A DNA stretch of 64,000 bases from Planctomycetota bacterium (GCA_018242625.1 JAFEBO010000010.1:1-64000), one strand, 5' to 3'; shown: positions 1 through 11,133, counted from the stretch's first letter. A program made the numbers and translations. The notes: a model not told the origin generated them from the letters alone.

Positions 1-1364
<1,364 letters not shown>

Positions 1365-1736
1365 TGGAAAAGCTCCAGATAGCAAAGGGCCGAAGGGCCG
1401 GAGAGAGAACGGGACAGGGGGGAAGGTTAGCCGGAAAGGGGGGCCTTGGGCGTCGTTGGCCGGGCTCGCGCGATGCTGGGTCCCGGGGTCGCAGAAGTGG
1501 TTTTTGGGGGTTGGAGCGGGAAGGGAGGAGCGCGGAAAGTCTGCCGCCGGCTGTGGGTTTGCTTTTGGATCTGTGGGTGACTCGAAGGACCGATAAGGGC
1601 CGGGCTGGGGGATTTGTTGCGGGTGCGGGTTTGCGATGCGTTGCTGGGCGCATCGAGAAACTCCTAATGTCGCGTGTTCCGGGCGGGGGGATTGATCGCC
1701 CGATTGCGGGCGGCAGCGGGTGAGGGAGGAGTATCC
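1365..1736. other. Divergent intergenic region icd / dockerin protein
   Basis: G-rich spacer of about 370 nt between two divergently transcribed genes. It must hold both promoters, but I see no convincing -35/-10 pair. The right edge carries a strong Shine-Dalgarno (GGGAGGAG) for the gene at 1737. Open frames crossing it have no recognisable content. Confidence 0.6.
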
Positions 1737-2690
1737 ATGCGAGCGATTGTTGGATTTGTTGTGCTGGTCTGTACGATCGCGTGTTCGTCGGTGTCCTTTG
1801 CGGGCACGGGGCGTCTGATCGCGATCGGCGATGAATGGCTGCTTTCGGATCTTGCCTTTACTGCCCAGCCGGCGCAGACAACGCAGTTGACGGACAACAT
1901 CTCGAAGTTCTTCACGGACGGGATTCCGTCGCGGATGCTGGTGTGGTCGACATCGCCGCCGGTCGGGGGGAACGTGCGCGGGGTGCTGGGAACGGGCCTG
2001 AAGAATCGGATGCAGGCGCTCGGGCATACGTGGGAGGTCAATCCCAGCATTACGTTTACGCCGGCGAACCTGCGGAACTATCGGGCGATTTTTCTGTCGG
2101 GGGGCTGGTCATCGGGGACGCTGGCAACGCTGGAGGCGTACCTGCGGGACGGAGGGAACGTGCTGGTTATGGCCGGAACGGGCGACTGGGGGAGCGCGGC
2201 GGCGGAAGCGAGCGCCTGGAATCCCTTCCTGAACAAATTTGGATTGGCGTTCGGAAACACGTGGTTCGCGGCTGGAAGCGGCCTGCTGAGTGTTCCGACG
2301 CTGCCGTCGGGCAATCCGCTGGGGAAACTGCTCACGAATGTGCAGTGGGGATATGGACAAACGGTCACGAAGACGCAGGCGAACAACCCGCTGGTGGAGA
2401 TTGCGGTGTACGGAGATTTCACCGGCTTTTCGCCACTGCTCGGCACGGGCGCGGTGCAGCCGATCATCGGCACGCTGAACATTACGACCAAGTGCATCGG
2501 AGACCTGAACGACGACGGCATCGTGGACGACGCAGACTTTGTGATCTTTGTGCAGGCGTACAACCTGCTGCTGTGCGATGATCCGGCGATGCCGGCCGGG
2601 TGTCCGAGCGATTTCAACGGGGACGGGATGGTGGACGACGCCGACTTCAGCATTTTCATCCAGCCGTACGACCTGCCGATCTGCCTCTGA
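1737..2690 (+). CDS. Secreted dockerin-tagged protein, unknown function
   Basis: 317-residue exported protein of unknown role. Start chosen at 1737 because GGGAGGAG lies 6-8 nt upstream and translation from there begins with a classical signal peptide ([18 protein letters not shown], cleavage probably after SFAG). The body has alternating strand/helix character with YRAIFLSGG and [13 protein letters not shown], reminiscent of a class-I glutamine-amidotransferase-like or ThuA-like fold, but I cannot identify a catalytic triad. The last 65 residues, from the first Cys at 2493, are two calcium-loop repeats of the form [13 protein letters not shown] and [13 protein letters not shown] bracketed by cysteines, as in type-I dockerins. 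The neighbour downstream is an exported amidohydrolase 21 nt away, so co-transcription is likely. Confidence 0.85.
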   Translation: MRAIVGFVVLVCTIACSSVSFAGTGRLIAIGDEWLLSDLAFTAQPAQTTQLTDNISKFFTDGIPSRMLVWSTSPPVGGNVRGVLGTGLKNRMQALGHTWEVNPSITFTPANLRNYRAIFLSGGWSSGTLATLEAYLRDGGNVLVMAGTGDWGSAAAEASAWNPFLNKFGLAFGNTWFAAGSGLLSVPTLPSGNPLGKLLTNVQWGYGQTVTKTQANNPLVEIAVYGDFTGFSPLLGTGAVQPIIGTLNITTKCIGDLNDDGIVDDADFVIFVQAYNLLLCDDPAMPAGCPSDFNGDGMVDDADFSIFIQPYDLPICL

Positions 2691-2711
2691 CGGGTTTGGT
2701 ACGCTTCCGTC

Positions 2712-4106
2712 ATGAAGAAGACATGGCGTGTTGTGATGGCCGGTGTGGGGGCGTTGGCCGCGGGCTCGGCTGCGCTGGGGCAGGAGAAGCCGGTCGCGTT
2801 TGTCAATGCGCGTGTGATTCCGATCGAGAGCGGCGGGAGTGCGGCGCCGGAAATCGAGAACGGGTTCGTGATCGTTCAGAACGGGAAGATCACGCAGGTG
2901 GGGCGTGGGAAGGCGGATGCGCCGGCCGGTGCGACCGTGATCGACTGCTCGGGCAAGGTGATTATGCCCGGGCTGGTGGATACGCACAGCCACGTGGGCG
3001 GCATCGGCGGCGCGGATAACAGCGCGACGATCCAGCCGGACGTGCGGATCTCGGATTCGCTGAATCCGTTTGATTCCGGATATCGGCGGGTGGTGGCGGG
3101 TGGGCTGACCACGATCAACGTCATGCCCGGGTCGGGACACCTGCTCAGCGGTCAGACGCTCTATATGAAGATGCGGATGAAGGACGGCAAGCCCGCTCAT
3201 CGGATGGAGGATCTGGCGATTACGGATGAGCAGGGGCACCTGCTGGGCGGGATGAAGATGGCCAACGGCACCAACCCGATGCGGGAGCCGCCGTTTTCGG
3301 GCACGCGCGGCAAGAGCGCGGCGATGGTGCGGGAGCAGTACATCAAGGCGCAGGAGTACGCCCAGAAGGCGAAGGATTACGAGGAGAAGATCGCGAAGGC
3401 GAAAAAGGACGGCAAGAGCGAGGAGGAGATCGCCAGGATGCGGCCTCCCGCGCGGGACCTTGGGTACGAGGCGATGGGCGAGGTGCTGAGCAATAAGAAG
3501 ATTGTGCAGCACCACACGCACCGGGCTGATGACATCGCGACCGTCATGCGGCTGAGCAAGGAATTCGGTTTCCGGGTCGTTTTGCACCATGTCAGCGAGG
3601 CGTGGAAGATCGCGGAAGAGATTGCCGCCGCGCAGAAGGACGGGAAGGTGCTGGGCTGCAGCGTGATCGTGATCGATTCCCCGGGCGGGAAGCTGGAAGC
3701 GGCTGAGGCGAGCCTCGAGACCGGCGGCATCCTCGAGAAGGCGGGGGTCAAGGTCGCGTTCCACACGGACGACTGGATCACGGATTCGCGGATTTTCCTG
3801 AGGAGCGGGGCGCTGGCGGTGCGGTCGGGCATGAGCCGCGCGGGTGCGCTGCGGGCGATGACGCTGACCGGCGCGGAGTTTCTTGATCTGCAGAAGCGGA
3901 TCGGGAGCCTGGAAGCGGGGAAGGACGCGGATCTGGTGATTTTGAGCGGCGATCCGTTCAGCGTTTACAGCCACATCGAGCAGACCTGGGTCGAAGGGAA
4001 CAAGGTGTTCGACCGGAGCAATCCGGAGGACCGGCTGCACGCTGCGGGCGGGTTTGGAGCCGGGCGGGATCAGGATCCGTATTTCTGCTGCTTCGGGAAT
4101 AACTAG
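2712..4106 (+). CDS. Exported amidohydrolase-family protein (metal site intact)
   Basis: 464-residue metal-dependent hydrolase of the amidohydrolase superfamily, imidazolonepropionase-like branch; the substrate is unknown. It has a signal peptide (residues 1-23, ending SAALGQ), so it probably acts in the periplasm. Seen in sequence: a composite N-terminal beta-sandwich, PGLVDTHSHVGG with the HxH metal ligands near residues 91-93, further histidines in HHTHRADD (about 267) and VLHHVSE (about 294), and FHTDDW (about 350) supplying the conserved Asp region. The closing motif GSLEAGKDADLVILSGDP is typical of the superfamily. It lies 21 nt downstream of a dockerin protein and upstream of a giant repeat protein. 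A paralogue lacking the metal ligands is at 8543. Confidence 0.88.
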   Translation: MKKTWRVVMAGVGALAAGSAALGQEKPVAFVNARVIPIESGGSAAPEIENGFVIVQNGKITQVGRGKADAPAGATVIDCSGKVIMPGLVDTHSHVGGIGGADNSATIQPDVRISDSLNPFDSGYRRVVAGGLTTINVMPGSGHLLSGQTLYMKMRMKDGKPAHRMEDLAITDEQGHLLGGMKMANGTNPMREPPFSGTRGKSAAMVREQYIKAQEYAQKAKDYEEKIAKAKKDGKSEEEIARMRPPARDLGYEAMGEVLSNKKIVQHHTHRADDIATVMRLSKEFGFRVVLHHVSEAWKIAEEIAAAQKDGKVLGCSVIVIDSPGGKLEAAEASLETGGILEKAGVKVAFHTDDWITDSRIFLRSGALAVRSGMSRAGALRAMTLTGAEFLDLQKRIGSLEAGKDADLVILSGDPFSVYSHIEQTWVEGNKVFDRSNPEDRLHAAGGFGAGRDQDPYFCCFGNN

Positions 4107-4261
4107 AAGCGAGCGAGGGCGATTCGGCGGCCGCGGGCCATGGCGCGTCGCCAGAGGGGGCCGATAATCCCGCGAAGGATGATTGTGCTGGTGCGGGGGG
4201 AGTCGATCTGGCACAATGGCGATTGGTGGTGGGCTTTGTGGAAAGGGAGCGGTGGCCGCGC

Positions 4262-7200
4262 ATGAGAAGGGCGAGAGGGCGAGCCGGGAATTGCATGCGC
4301 GTCGTGCTTGCGGGTGCGATGCTTTGCGCTGTATCGTGGTCGGCGCTGGCGCAGACCACCCGCACGTGGGTGGGCGTGTCGGGCGACTGGAATATCGGAT
4401 CGAACTGGTCGCCCGCGGGGGTTCCGGGCGCGCTTGACAGCGTGATCATCACGACGGGCGGTGCGACGCTGAACTCGGATGCGAGCGTTGCGAGCATGAC
4501 CCTGGGCGGCGCGCTGATCGGGACGGGAAAGCTGACGGTGAGTTCGAGCCTGGTGTGGACGGGGGGCTCGATGAGCGGCACGGGCAGCACGATCGTGGCG
4601 CCCGGCGCAACGATGACAATCGAAACCGGGGACGTGACGCTGGTCGCGGGCCGCACCCTTGTGAACCACGGCGTTGCGAGTCTTTCACGGGCGATGAACA
4701 TCTGGTGGCCGGCGACGCTTGAGAACAGCGCGGACGGCACGCTGGTGATTTCGACGAATTCCGATGCGCTGGGAGATGCTGTTCGCCGGGCGTCGAGCGT
4801 GCAGAATCCGTACGTGGATTTCAAGAACTTCGGTCTGATCGTCAAATCGGGGGATGCACGTAGCTCCATCGGCAAGGGCATCACGCTGACGCAGAGCGGA
4901 TCGGTCGAGGTGGAGGCGGGCACGTTCTCGACGAGCGCGGACGGAACGAGCACCGGCGTCTGGACTGTGGATGAGGCGGGGACTCTTGAGACGCACGGAT
5001 ACCTGGACTTCAATGGCGCGGGTATTTCGGGCCCGGGCAGCCTGCGGCTGATGGGCGTGCATGTATTCAGCGCGGGGACGTTTCATCCGGATGGTCCGGT
5101 GACGCTGTTCGGAAATGTGACTGTGAACGATGCATGGTCCCCCGACCCCGGCCAGTTAGGGCTGGTGAAGGGGACGTTTATCATGAACGGGGCGCTCACG
5201 ATCGGCGACCTGGCGTTCAAGGACTGCATCTGGGAGCAGAACGGTGTTCTTTCGGCGAGCAGCCTAAACATTGAGGGCGGGTCTTCGTCGGTGAATTCGG
5301 ATGTAACTGTGGCGTCTCTGACGCTGACCAATATCTTTGCATTGAACGGGAGCGGCTCGGTTACGGTGACCGATCACGGTGCCTGTTCTGCCGTGAGTTC
5401 GATGGCGATCAATTCAAAGCTGGTTGTTGCCCCGGGTGCGACGTTCGATATTGCCGCAAATACCTATGTTACGGTGAACGGGATTCTGAAAAATGAGGGT
5501 GTGCTGAACCTGGCTGGATACCTGTATGTGAACGGGAACACGCCGTACGGCTTTTCGAACGCGGTGGGCGGGATCGTCAACCTGACGACGGATTCGGAGT
5601 CGGGAAATGCGGCGATCGGCGGAGAGCCGTCCGGGATCGCGGAGAACCGCGGGACGATCAGGAAGCTGGGGCCGAAGCGATCGCAGATCCGGGATGACTC
5701 GATCGGCGCCGTGACTTTCAACAACTACGGGACCATCAATGTTCTGGAGGGAACGCTCGATGTTTACGCGTCGGGTGAGGACGGCGGGCTGATGACGGCC
5801 GCTCCGGGAGCGGTGCTGGTGCTGAGCGGGTCGCGTACGCACCTTGCGGGCAGCGCGGTCTCGGGCGCGGGGACGCTTCGATTTGAAAAGCGGCAGTTTG
5901 TATCGACTCCGACGAACGCATTCCCATCCGGGACGTTCGGTTTCTCCGGCGCGTTGGTCATGAACGGTGGCAACGTGACGATCAACGATGCGTTCACGCC
6001 CGCGTCGCTGACCTTTGCGGGCGGATCGGTGGTCTTTGGTGATTCAGTGAACTTTTCCCAGGCGATCGAGATCGGCCCGGGTGCTTCGGTTTCGTTCGGG
6101 AAGGCGCAGTCGTTTCCGGCCCTGACAGTGTCCGGGACTCTGGCGGGCGCGGGCGTGGTCACGGTTGCGAACGCGCTGATTGTGGACGGCGGGACGATGT
6201 CGGGCTCCGGGACCACGGTGCTGATGCCGGCGTGCGTCTCGAGCTTTACCAGCTTTGCGCTCGACAAGCGCACGCTGGAAAACAGGGGCACGGCCACGAT
6301 CACGGGCAAGTGCTCGATGTGGAACGGCGCTGTTTTTTCGAATCAGGCGGGCGCGAATCTGACGGTTTCAACCGACGCGGCGACCACCGGATCGGCCTTT
6401 GCGTACAACAGCTCAAGCGTGAAGGTCGACAACGCAGGAACACTGACCAAGGCCGGCGCGGTGAGCACCGCGATGGATAGCGGCGTGACCTGCACGAACA
6501 CGGGCCTGATCCGGGTGCTTGCGGGCAAACTGACGATCAACTCGATGTCGGGGCCGCTCGGAGATATTTCGATCAGCCCCGGCGCATCGCTGACCTTGGG
6601 CGGGCAGTACTCGATCAACAAGCCGCTCTCGGTGAGCGCGGGCGGAAAACTAACGCTCGGCGGCGCGTGGAGCAACTCGTCCACCGTGTCGTCGAGCGGG
6701 GGCTCGCTCTCGCTTTCAGGAAACTGGTCGAACTCGGGCACGTTTGATGTTTCGAACTCGGCGTGGTCGATCGGCGGAACGTATCCCACGCTTGGGGCTC
6801 ACACCGGATCGGGAAACCAGCTGACGTACGCGGGGACCTACCCCGGGACATCACTCGTCGCGGACTCCAGCACCGGCGACATCACTCTGGCGACGCTGAC
6901 GATGAACGGCGCGACGCTTTTGGCGGGCGGCGGTTCGCGCTTCATCACGGCTGCCAACTCGGTCGTTACGCTCAACAGTTGTTCGCTCGATGGCGAACTT
7001 GCGATCCAATCGTGCGGGGGTCTCACGATCAGCGGCGGTCTGAATTTGATCAACGGCGCCGTCGTTCGCGTGCGAAACAATCCGTGCTCACGGGTGGCGA
7101 TGACGTTTACTGGGGCTTCGCAGACGATCGGCGGGACCGGGCGGATTGATATTGACGAAGTGGGATCGGGCGCGATCGTGAGCGTGACGACCAGCCCGAC

Positions 7201-8482
7201 GGTCACGATTGGGCCCGGAGTATCGATGAACTTCGGCGTTGGTCCGGCAACCTCGGGGAACGGATCCATTCTCGTCGGGAGCGGGCGCACACTGCTGAAC
7301 CAGGGAAAGATCTCGTCGATTCTGCCCGGACGCACGCTCACCGTCAGTGGCGGCACACTCAACAACCAGGGAACACTCGAGGCGGCCGCCGGAAACCTGA
7401 CCGTGAGTTCGGTCACGAATTTGACAAACTATTCCTCTTCGGCCTTTTCGCTCACGGGCGGCAAGTGGAGGGCCGTCGGCGGATCGCTCGCGCTGACTCC
7501 ACGCAAGATTCGTGCGGTGAGTGCTGGGACGGAGCTGGAAATCAGCGGCGCGGCGAACACGACGCCCGATCTTTCGGAGTGGTCTGCCAATGCGGGCACG
7601 GTGCGGATTGCGGGCCGGACGCTCGCGGTGACGCCGAGCGGCGGCACTCTTGCAAATTCCGGCACGCTTGAGATGGGTGTCGGGGGATTGCTCAACGTGG
7701 GCGGAGGGGTGAACCTGGTTGGTACTTCGGTTTTCCGCACTCTTGTGGGAGGGCTCGCCGCAAGTCAGTTTGGTTCGGTTGCCGCCAGCGGTTCTGTCGC
7801 GCTGGGGGGCAATCTCGGAGGTGGTTTTGTCGCGCCCTATGTGGCGGCGGCGGCCGATGTGATCGCGGGCGTTTTCACCTCACCGCTGGTGGAGGGTTCG
7901 TTTGCGGGGGTGTGCTTTGATTCGAGTCCGGAAAATCTCGGCGTGGTTGCGGAAATCGTGGCGGGTTCTCCGAGCGCCGTGAACCTTGTCGTGAACAGCG
8001 AGACGGGGACTCTCCCTTCGATTGTGGCGCAGCCCCAGGACTCCAACGCCCGGCCGAACGGAACCTTCGAGGTCGGGGCTCTGCCGACGAGCCTCGTCTA
8101 TCAGTGGCGGCGGGAGGGAATTGCGCTGTCGGACGGGCCCACGGGGACCGGGTCGACGGTTGCGGGCAGCCATGCCGCCAATCTCACGATCTATCAGGCC
8201 GGCCCCACGGACGCCGGGATGTACGACGTGGTGGTGACCAATGCGTGCGGGAGCGTGGTGAGCGATGGTGCGCAGCTTCGTATCTGCCCGAGCGATCTCA
8301 ATAACGATGGCCTTGTGGATGATTCGGACTTTGTGATCTTTCTTGCTGGCTACAACATCCTGGATTGCTCGGACCCCGGCATGGCCGCGGGATGCCCGGC
8401 CGACCTTAATAGCGATGGACTGGTGGATGACGCCGACTTTTCGATCTTCGTTGTGGCCTACGACCAGCTGCTGTGCCCCTGA
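4262..8482 (+). CDS. Giant secreted repeat protein with Ig-like domain and dockerin tag
   Basis: 1,406-residue exported protein, probably a surface or extracellular beta-helix protein. The N-terminus after the signal peptide (ending WSALAQ) is TTRTWVGVSGDWNIGSNWSP, the W-G-W-x-W opening common in autotransporter-like repeat proteins. About 1,150 residues of short Gly/Ser/Thr/Asn-rich strands follow (recurring GSGSVTV, NxGTL, LxxxGG patterns) with few charged residues. Near the end there is an Ig-like domain (VYQWRREG ... DAGMYDVVVTNACGSV) and then the Cys-bracketed double dockerin from 8285. No beta-barrel translocator is present, so it is not a classical autotransporter. The start is uncertain: the frame is open from 4223, and ATG codons at 4262 and 4295 both retain the signal peptide; I chose 4262 for its longer basic n-region. 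No catalytic motif was recognised. Confidence 0.85.
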   Translation: MRRARGRAGNCMRVVLAGAMLCAVSWSALAQTTRTWVGVSGDWNIGSNWSPAGVPGALDSVIITTGGATLNSDASVASMTLGGALIGTGKLTVSSSLVWTGGSMSGTGSTIVAPGATMTIETGDVTLVAGRTLVNHGVASLSRAMNIWWPATLENSADGTLVISTNSDALGDAVRRASSVQNPYVDFKNFGLIVKSGDARSSIGKGITLTQSGSVEVEAGTFSTSADGTSTGVWTVDEAGTLETHGYLDFNGAGISGPGSLRLMGVHVFSAGTFHPDGPVTLFGNVTVNDAWSPDPGQLGLVKGTFIMNGALTIGDLAFKDCIWEQNGVLSASSLNIEGGSSSVNSDVTVASLTLTNIFALNGSGSVTVTDHGACSAVSSMAINSKLVVAPGATFDIAANTYVTVNGILKNEGVLNLAGYLYVNGNTPYGFSNAVGGIVNLTTDSESGNAAIGGEPSGIAENRGTIRKLGPKRSQIRDDSIGAVTFNNYGTINVLEGTLDVYASGEDGGLMTAAPGAVLVLSGSRTHLAGSAVSGAGTLRFEKRQFVSTPTNAFPSGTFGFSGALVMNGGNVTINDAFTPASLTFAGGSVVFGDSVNFSQAIEIGPGASVSFGKAQSFPALTVSGTLAGAGVVTVANALIVDGGTMSGSGTTVLMPACVSSFTSFALDKRTLENRGTATITGKCSMWNGAVFSNQAGANLTVSTDAATTGSAFAYNSSSVKVDNAGTLTKAGAVSTAMDSGVTCTNTGLIRVLAGKLTINSMSGPLGDISISPGASLTLGGQYSINKPLSVSAGGKLTLGGAWSNSSTVSSSGGSLSLSGNWSNSGTFDVSNSAWSIGGTYPTLGAHTGSGNQLTYAGTYPGTSLVADSSTGDITLATLTMNGATLLAGGGSRFITAANSVVTLNSCSLDGELAIQSCGGLTISGGLNLINGAVVRVRNNPCSRVAMTFTGASQTIGGTGRIDIDEVGSGAIVSVTTSPTVTIGPGVSMNFGVGPATSGNGSILVGSGRTLLNQGKISSILPGRTLTVSGGTLNNQGTLEAAAGNLTVSSVTNLTNYSSSAFSLTGGKWRAVGGSLALTPRKIRAVSAGTELEISGAANTTPDLSEWSANAGTVRIAGRTLAVTPSGGTLANSGTLEMGVGGLLNVGGGVNLVGTSVFRTLVGGLAASQFGSVAASGSVALGGNLGGGFVAPYVAAAADVIAGVFTSPLVEGSFAGVCFDSSPENLGVVAEIVAGSPSAVNLVVNSETGTLPSIVAQPQDSNARPNGTFEVGALPTSLVYQWRREGIALSDGPTGTGSTVAGSHAANLTIYQAGPTDAGMYDVVVTNACGSVVSDGAQLRICPSDLNNDGLVDDSDFVIFLAGYNILDCSDPGMAAGCPADLNSDGLVDDADFSIFVVAYDQLLCP

Positions 8483-8542
8483 CGGTAGAATGATGCGCGC
8501 ATCGCCCTGTCGAGCAACAAGAACGAGAGGAAACGGTCATTC

Positions 8543-9826
8543 ATGATGTCTTTCAGATGGAGCGTAGCGGCCGGATGTTTGCTGGCCGCGAGCAGCGCAC
8601 TGGCGCAGAACATCGCGGTCAAGGGAAAAACCGTGTACACGATGGCGGGGAGCACGATCGCCGATGGTGTCGTCGTCATCAAGGACGGCAAGATCGCCGC
8701 GGTCGGGAAGGCGGCGGAAATCAAGCTGCCGGACGGCGTGAAGGTGATCGAGGCGGCGGTCGTCACGCCGGGCCTGGTCGATGCTCGAGGAACGGTGGGC
8801 GTGTCCGGGCTGTACAACACCAAGCACGATTCGGATCAGTTGGAGCGTTCGGCTCCGATGCAGCCCGAACTGCGGGCTATTGATGCCTACAACCCGCTCG
8901 ACCGTCTGGTCGATTGGGTCCGGAGCTTCGGCATTACTACCGTGCACACCGGTCATGCGCCCGGTGAATTGATCAGCGGGCAGACCATCGTCGTCAAGAC
9001 AACCGGAAAGACGGTCGACGAGGCGGTGCTGCTTTCACCCGCGATGGTGGCGGCGACGATCGGTCCGGGTTCGATCGAGTCGGGCAACAAAGCGCCGGGC
9101 ACCCGCGGCAAGCAGGTCGCGATGCTCCGCGAAGAGTTGATCAAGGCGAAGGAGTACGCGGCTAAGCGCAAGGCCGCCGCCGAGGGCAAGGCCAAAGCCC
9201 AGTCGGATGAGAAAGCGGACGAAGCAAAGGAAGGCGAGGGCAAGGGGAAGGGCGATGCAGCCGATCGCAATCTGCGGCTGGAGATGCTCGCGGATGTGCT
9301 GGACGGGAAACTGCCGCTCACGGTGACGGTGAACCGCTCGCAGGACATCGAGAGCGCTCTGCGTGTGCAGAAGGAATTCGGGTTCAAGCTGATTCTGGAC
9401 ATGGCGGCGGAGGCGTACCTCGTTGCGGATCAGCTCAAGGCCGCGGGCGTGCCCGTGATCCTGCACCCGTCGATGTATCGCGCGGTTGGCGAGACGGAGA
9501 ACCTGAGCTTCGAGACGGCCGCCACGCTGAAAAAGGCGGGGGTGCTGTTCGCGATCGAGAGCGGGTACGAGAGCTATGTGCCCAAGACGCGCGTGGTGCT
9601 GTTCGAGGCGGCTCTCGCCGCGGCGAACGGTCTGAAATTCGAGGACGCGCTGGCGAGCATCACGATCGATGCCGCGAAGATCATCGGTGTGGACAAGCGG
9701 GTGGGAAGCCTTGAGGCGGGGAAGGACGGCGATGTGGCGATGTACGACGGGGACCCGTTCGAGTACACGACGCACTGCGTGGGGACCGTGATCGACGGCA
9801 AGATCGTCAGCCAGGTGAAGAGGTAG
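8543..9826 (+). CDS. Exported amidohydrolase-like protein lacking the HxH metal motif
   Basis: 427-residue paralogue of the amidohydrolase at 2712, with a signal peptide (ending SSALAQ). It retains the N-terminal sandwich, the phrase TPGLVDARGTVGVSG where the active enzymes have DxHxH (about residue 78), the AGKDGDVAMYDGDPF ending, and a charged Lys/Glu/Ala-rich insert around residues 200-240. Both histidines of the HxH pair are replaced, and the later ligands are also missing: the VILHPSMYR strand and the FAIESGYES segment replace the expected H/D motifs. It may therefore be a non-catalytic partner or may have evolved another activity. Tandem pairs of one intact and one degenerate amidohydrolase occur in other bacteria, as I recall. 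ATG at 8543 is preceded by AGAGGAAACGG. Confidence 0.85.
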   Translation: MMSFRWSVAAGCLLAASSALAQNIAVKGKTVYTMAGSTIADGVVVIKDGKIAAVGKAAEIKLPDGVKVIEAAVVTPGLVDARGTVGVSGLYNTKHDSDQLERSAPMQPELRAIDAYNPLDRLVDWVRSFGITTVHTGHAPGELISGQTIVVKTTGKTVDEAVLLSPAMVAATIGPGSIESGNKAPGTRGKQVAMLREELIKAKEYAAKRKAAAEGKAKAQSDEKADEAKEGEGKGKGDAADRNLRLEMLADVLDGKLPLTVTVNRSQDIESALRVQKEFGFKLILDMAAEAYLVADQLKAAGVPVILHPSMYRAVGETENLSFETAATLKKAGVLFAIESGYESYVPKTRVVLFEAALAAANGLKFEDALASITIDAAKIIGVDKRVGSLEAGKDGDVAMYDGDPFEYTTHCVGTVIDGKIVSQVKR

Positions 9827-9852
9827 CAGCTGGCGTGGGAGGCAATCGCGCG

Positions 9853-11133
9853 TCAGGGGCAGACGAGGCGGTCGTATTGGGCTGCGAACGCGGAGAAATC
9901 CGCATCGTCCACGAAGCCGTCCTGATTGATGTCCGACGGACAATCCGCGGGCATGGCCGGATCGCTGCACGCGAGCAGGTCGTACGCGACCGCGAAGAGA
10001 GCGAAATCGCTGTCGTCGACAACACCGTTGCAGTCAATGTCCGCGGCGCAGTCTCGCACCACGACGGCGACCGTGGCGCAGTCGCTCATGGCGCAGTTGT
10101 TGACCCAGCGCCCGTAATACACGGTGGTCCGGCGCGGGGCGGGGATGGAGATGGAGACGCCTTCACCGATTGGAGCGCCAGAGCAGGAATCGGCGTACCA
10201 GCGCACGAATTGGCCCGATCCGCCGACGATGGAGAGTTGGATCGTTCCCTGATCGTGCGGGCAGAGGTTGTTGCGATTGACCGATGCGCCTGTCGGGTTG
10301 CTCGCGGTGTATGTGCCGACCGACACCGAGGCGCAGGCGAGGGATCGCAGCCCATCCGAAAGCCGGCGCGTCTTGGCGTAGTAGTCCCCCGGTGTTGAGA
10401 CCGTGATCGGGTTGCCGGTGCCAACGGGCATTTCGCCGCACCCGCCGAGATACCAGTCGACGACGAGTCCCGAGCCCGGATTGGTCACGGACAAGTTGGA
10501 CGTGGTCAGGCCGGGGCAGATCTTGGCGACGGATGTCTTTGGGTTGACCGGGGTCGAAGGCGGCGTCCCGATCGAGACGATGACGTCGGCGAAGCCTCCA
10601 CGGATACTCCCGGCGGAAATCTCATTCACTGGCTCGCAGGAGAGCGTGTACGTCTGCCCGGCCTGGAATGTGCCGGTCGAGGTGATCGTGGTCAGGAACG
10701 GTCCGGAGCGGACGATGTTGACCCCGGGACCCGAGAGGCTGACGTTGGCCCCGGCCCACGTGGTTTGGATCGAAAATGCGGAATTGGTCGGCACGGAAAA
10801 GGTCAGAAGCGCGGTGGAGCTGGCGAGTCCGTAGTGGCCCCCCGAGCCTCCCGGGCTTGTCTTGCATTGCACGAGAATCTGATTTTGAGCGAGCGTGGAG
10901 AACTGCGAAGCGGTTGCCTCGGATCCGAGCCCATCCGGAAACCCGCCGGGGGAGTTCAGTCGGACGTTGAATGGTGCAAAGTCGGGAGCGGAGGCCGAGG
11001 CGACGGTGCCGCCGCTGGCACCCTGCGCCGAGGCGCTGCGGGACTGGGTGAGGTACGTGATGTCGCCGAAAGAGGGGGCGCAGGCGATCGCAGCCAATGC
11101 CATGGCCGCGAGGAAACTTCCGGACTTGAACAT
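9853..11133 (-). CDS. Secreted dockerin-tagged protein with Ig-like/CHU-type domains
   Basis: 426-residue exported protein of unknown role. The start at 11133 is fixed by GAGGAGG 5 nt upstream and by the signal peptide MFKSGSFLAAMALAAIACAP. The N-terminal half (about residues 25-200) is a Gly/Ser-rich beta domain. Residues about 205-365 hold two Ig-like units of the kind seen in Bacteroidetes CHU-type surface proteins (VDWYLGGCGE, FVRWYADSC). The last 65 residues form the Cys-bracketed double dockerin (DIDCNGVVDDSDF, DINQDGFVDDADF). The first calcium loop has Cys where Asn/Asp is usual. It is convergent with the degenerate amidohydrolase at 8543, with only 26 nt between the stop codons. Confidence 0.85.
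   Translation of the reverse strand: MFKSGSFLAAMALAAIACAPSFGDITYLTQSRSASAQGASGGTVASASAPDFAPFNVRLNSPGGFPDGLGSEATASQFSTLAQNQILVQCKTSPGGSGGHYGLASSTALLTFSVPTNSAFSIQTTWAGANVSLSGPGVNIVRSGPFLTTITSTGTFQAGQTYTLSCEPVNEISAGSIRGGFADVIVSIGTPPSTPVNPKTSVAKICPGLTTSNLSVTNPGSGLVVDWYLGGCGEMPVGTGNPITVSTPGDYYAKTRRLSDGLRSLACASVSVGTYTASNPTGASVNRNNLCPHDQGTIQLSIVGGSGQFVRWYADSCSGAPIGEGVSISIPAPRRTTVYYGRWVNNCAMSDCATVAVVVRDCAADIDCNGVVDDSDFALFAVAYDLLACSDPAMPADCPSDINQDGFVDDADFSAFAAQYDRLVCP

Noticed and set aside
2493-2690. Cellulosome dockerin
   Set aside because: The calcium loops look like dockerins, but no cohesin, scaffoldin or cellulase is in the window, and the cysteine bracketing is not typical of cellulosomal dockerins. 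I only call it dockerin-like.
2109-4214. 701-residue minus-strand frame
   Set aside because: Antisense to the amidohydrolase with conserved metal ligands; composition rich in Arg, His and Pro and no domain.
4262-8482. Autotransporter adhesin
   Set aside because: The repeats fit, but there is no C-terminal beta-barrel, only Ig-like and dockerin-like modules.
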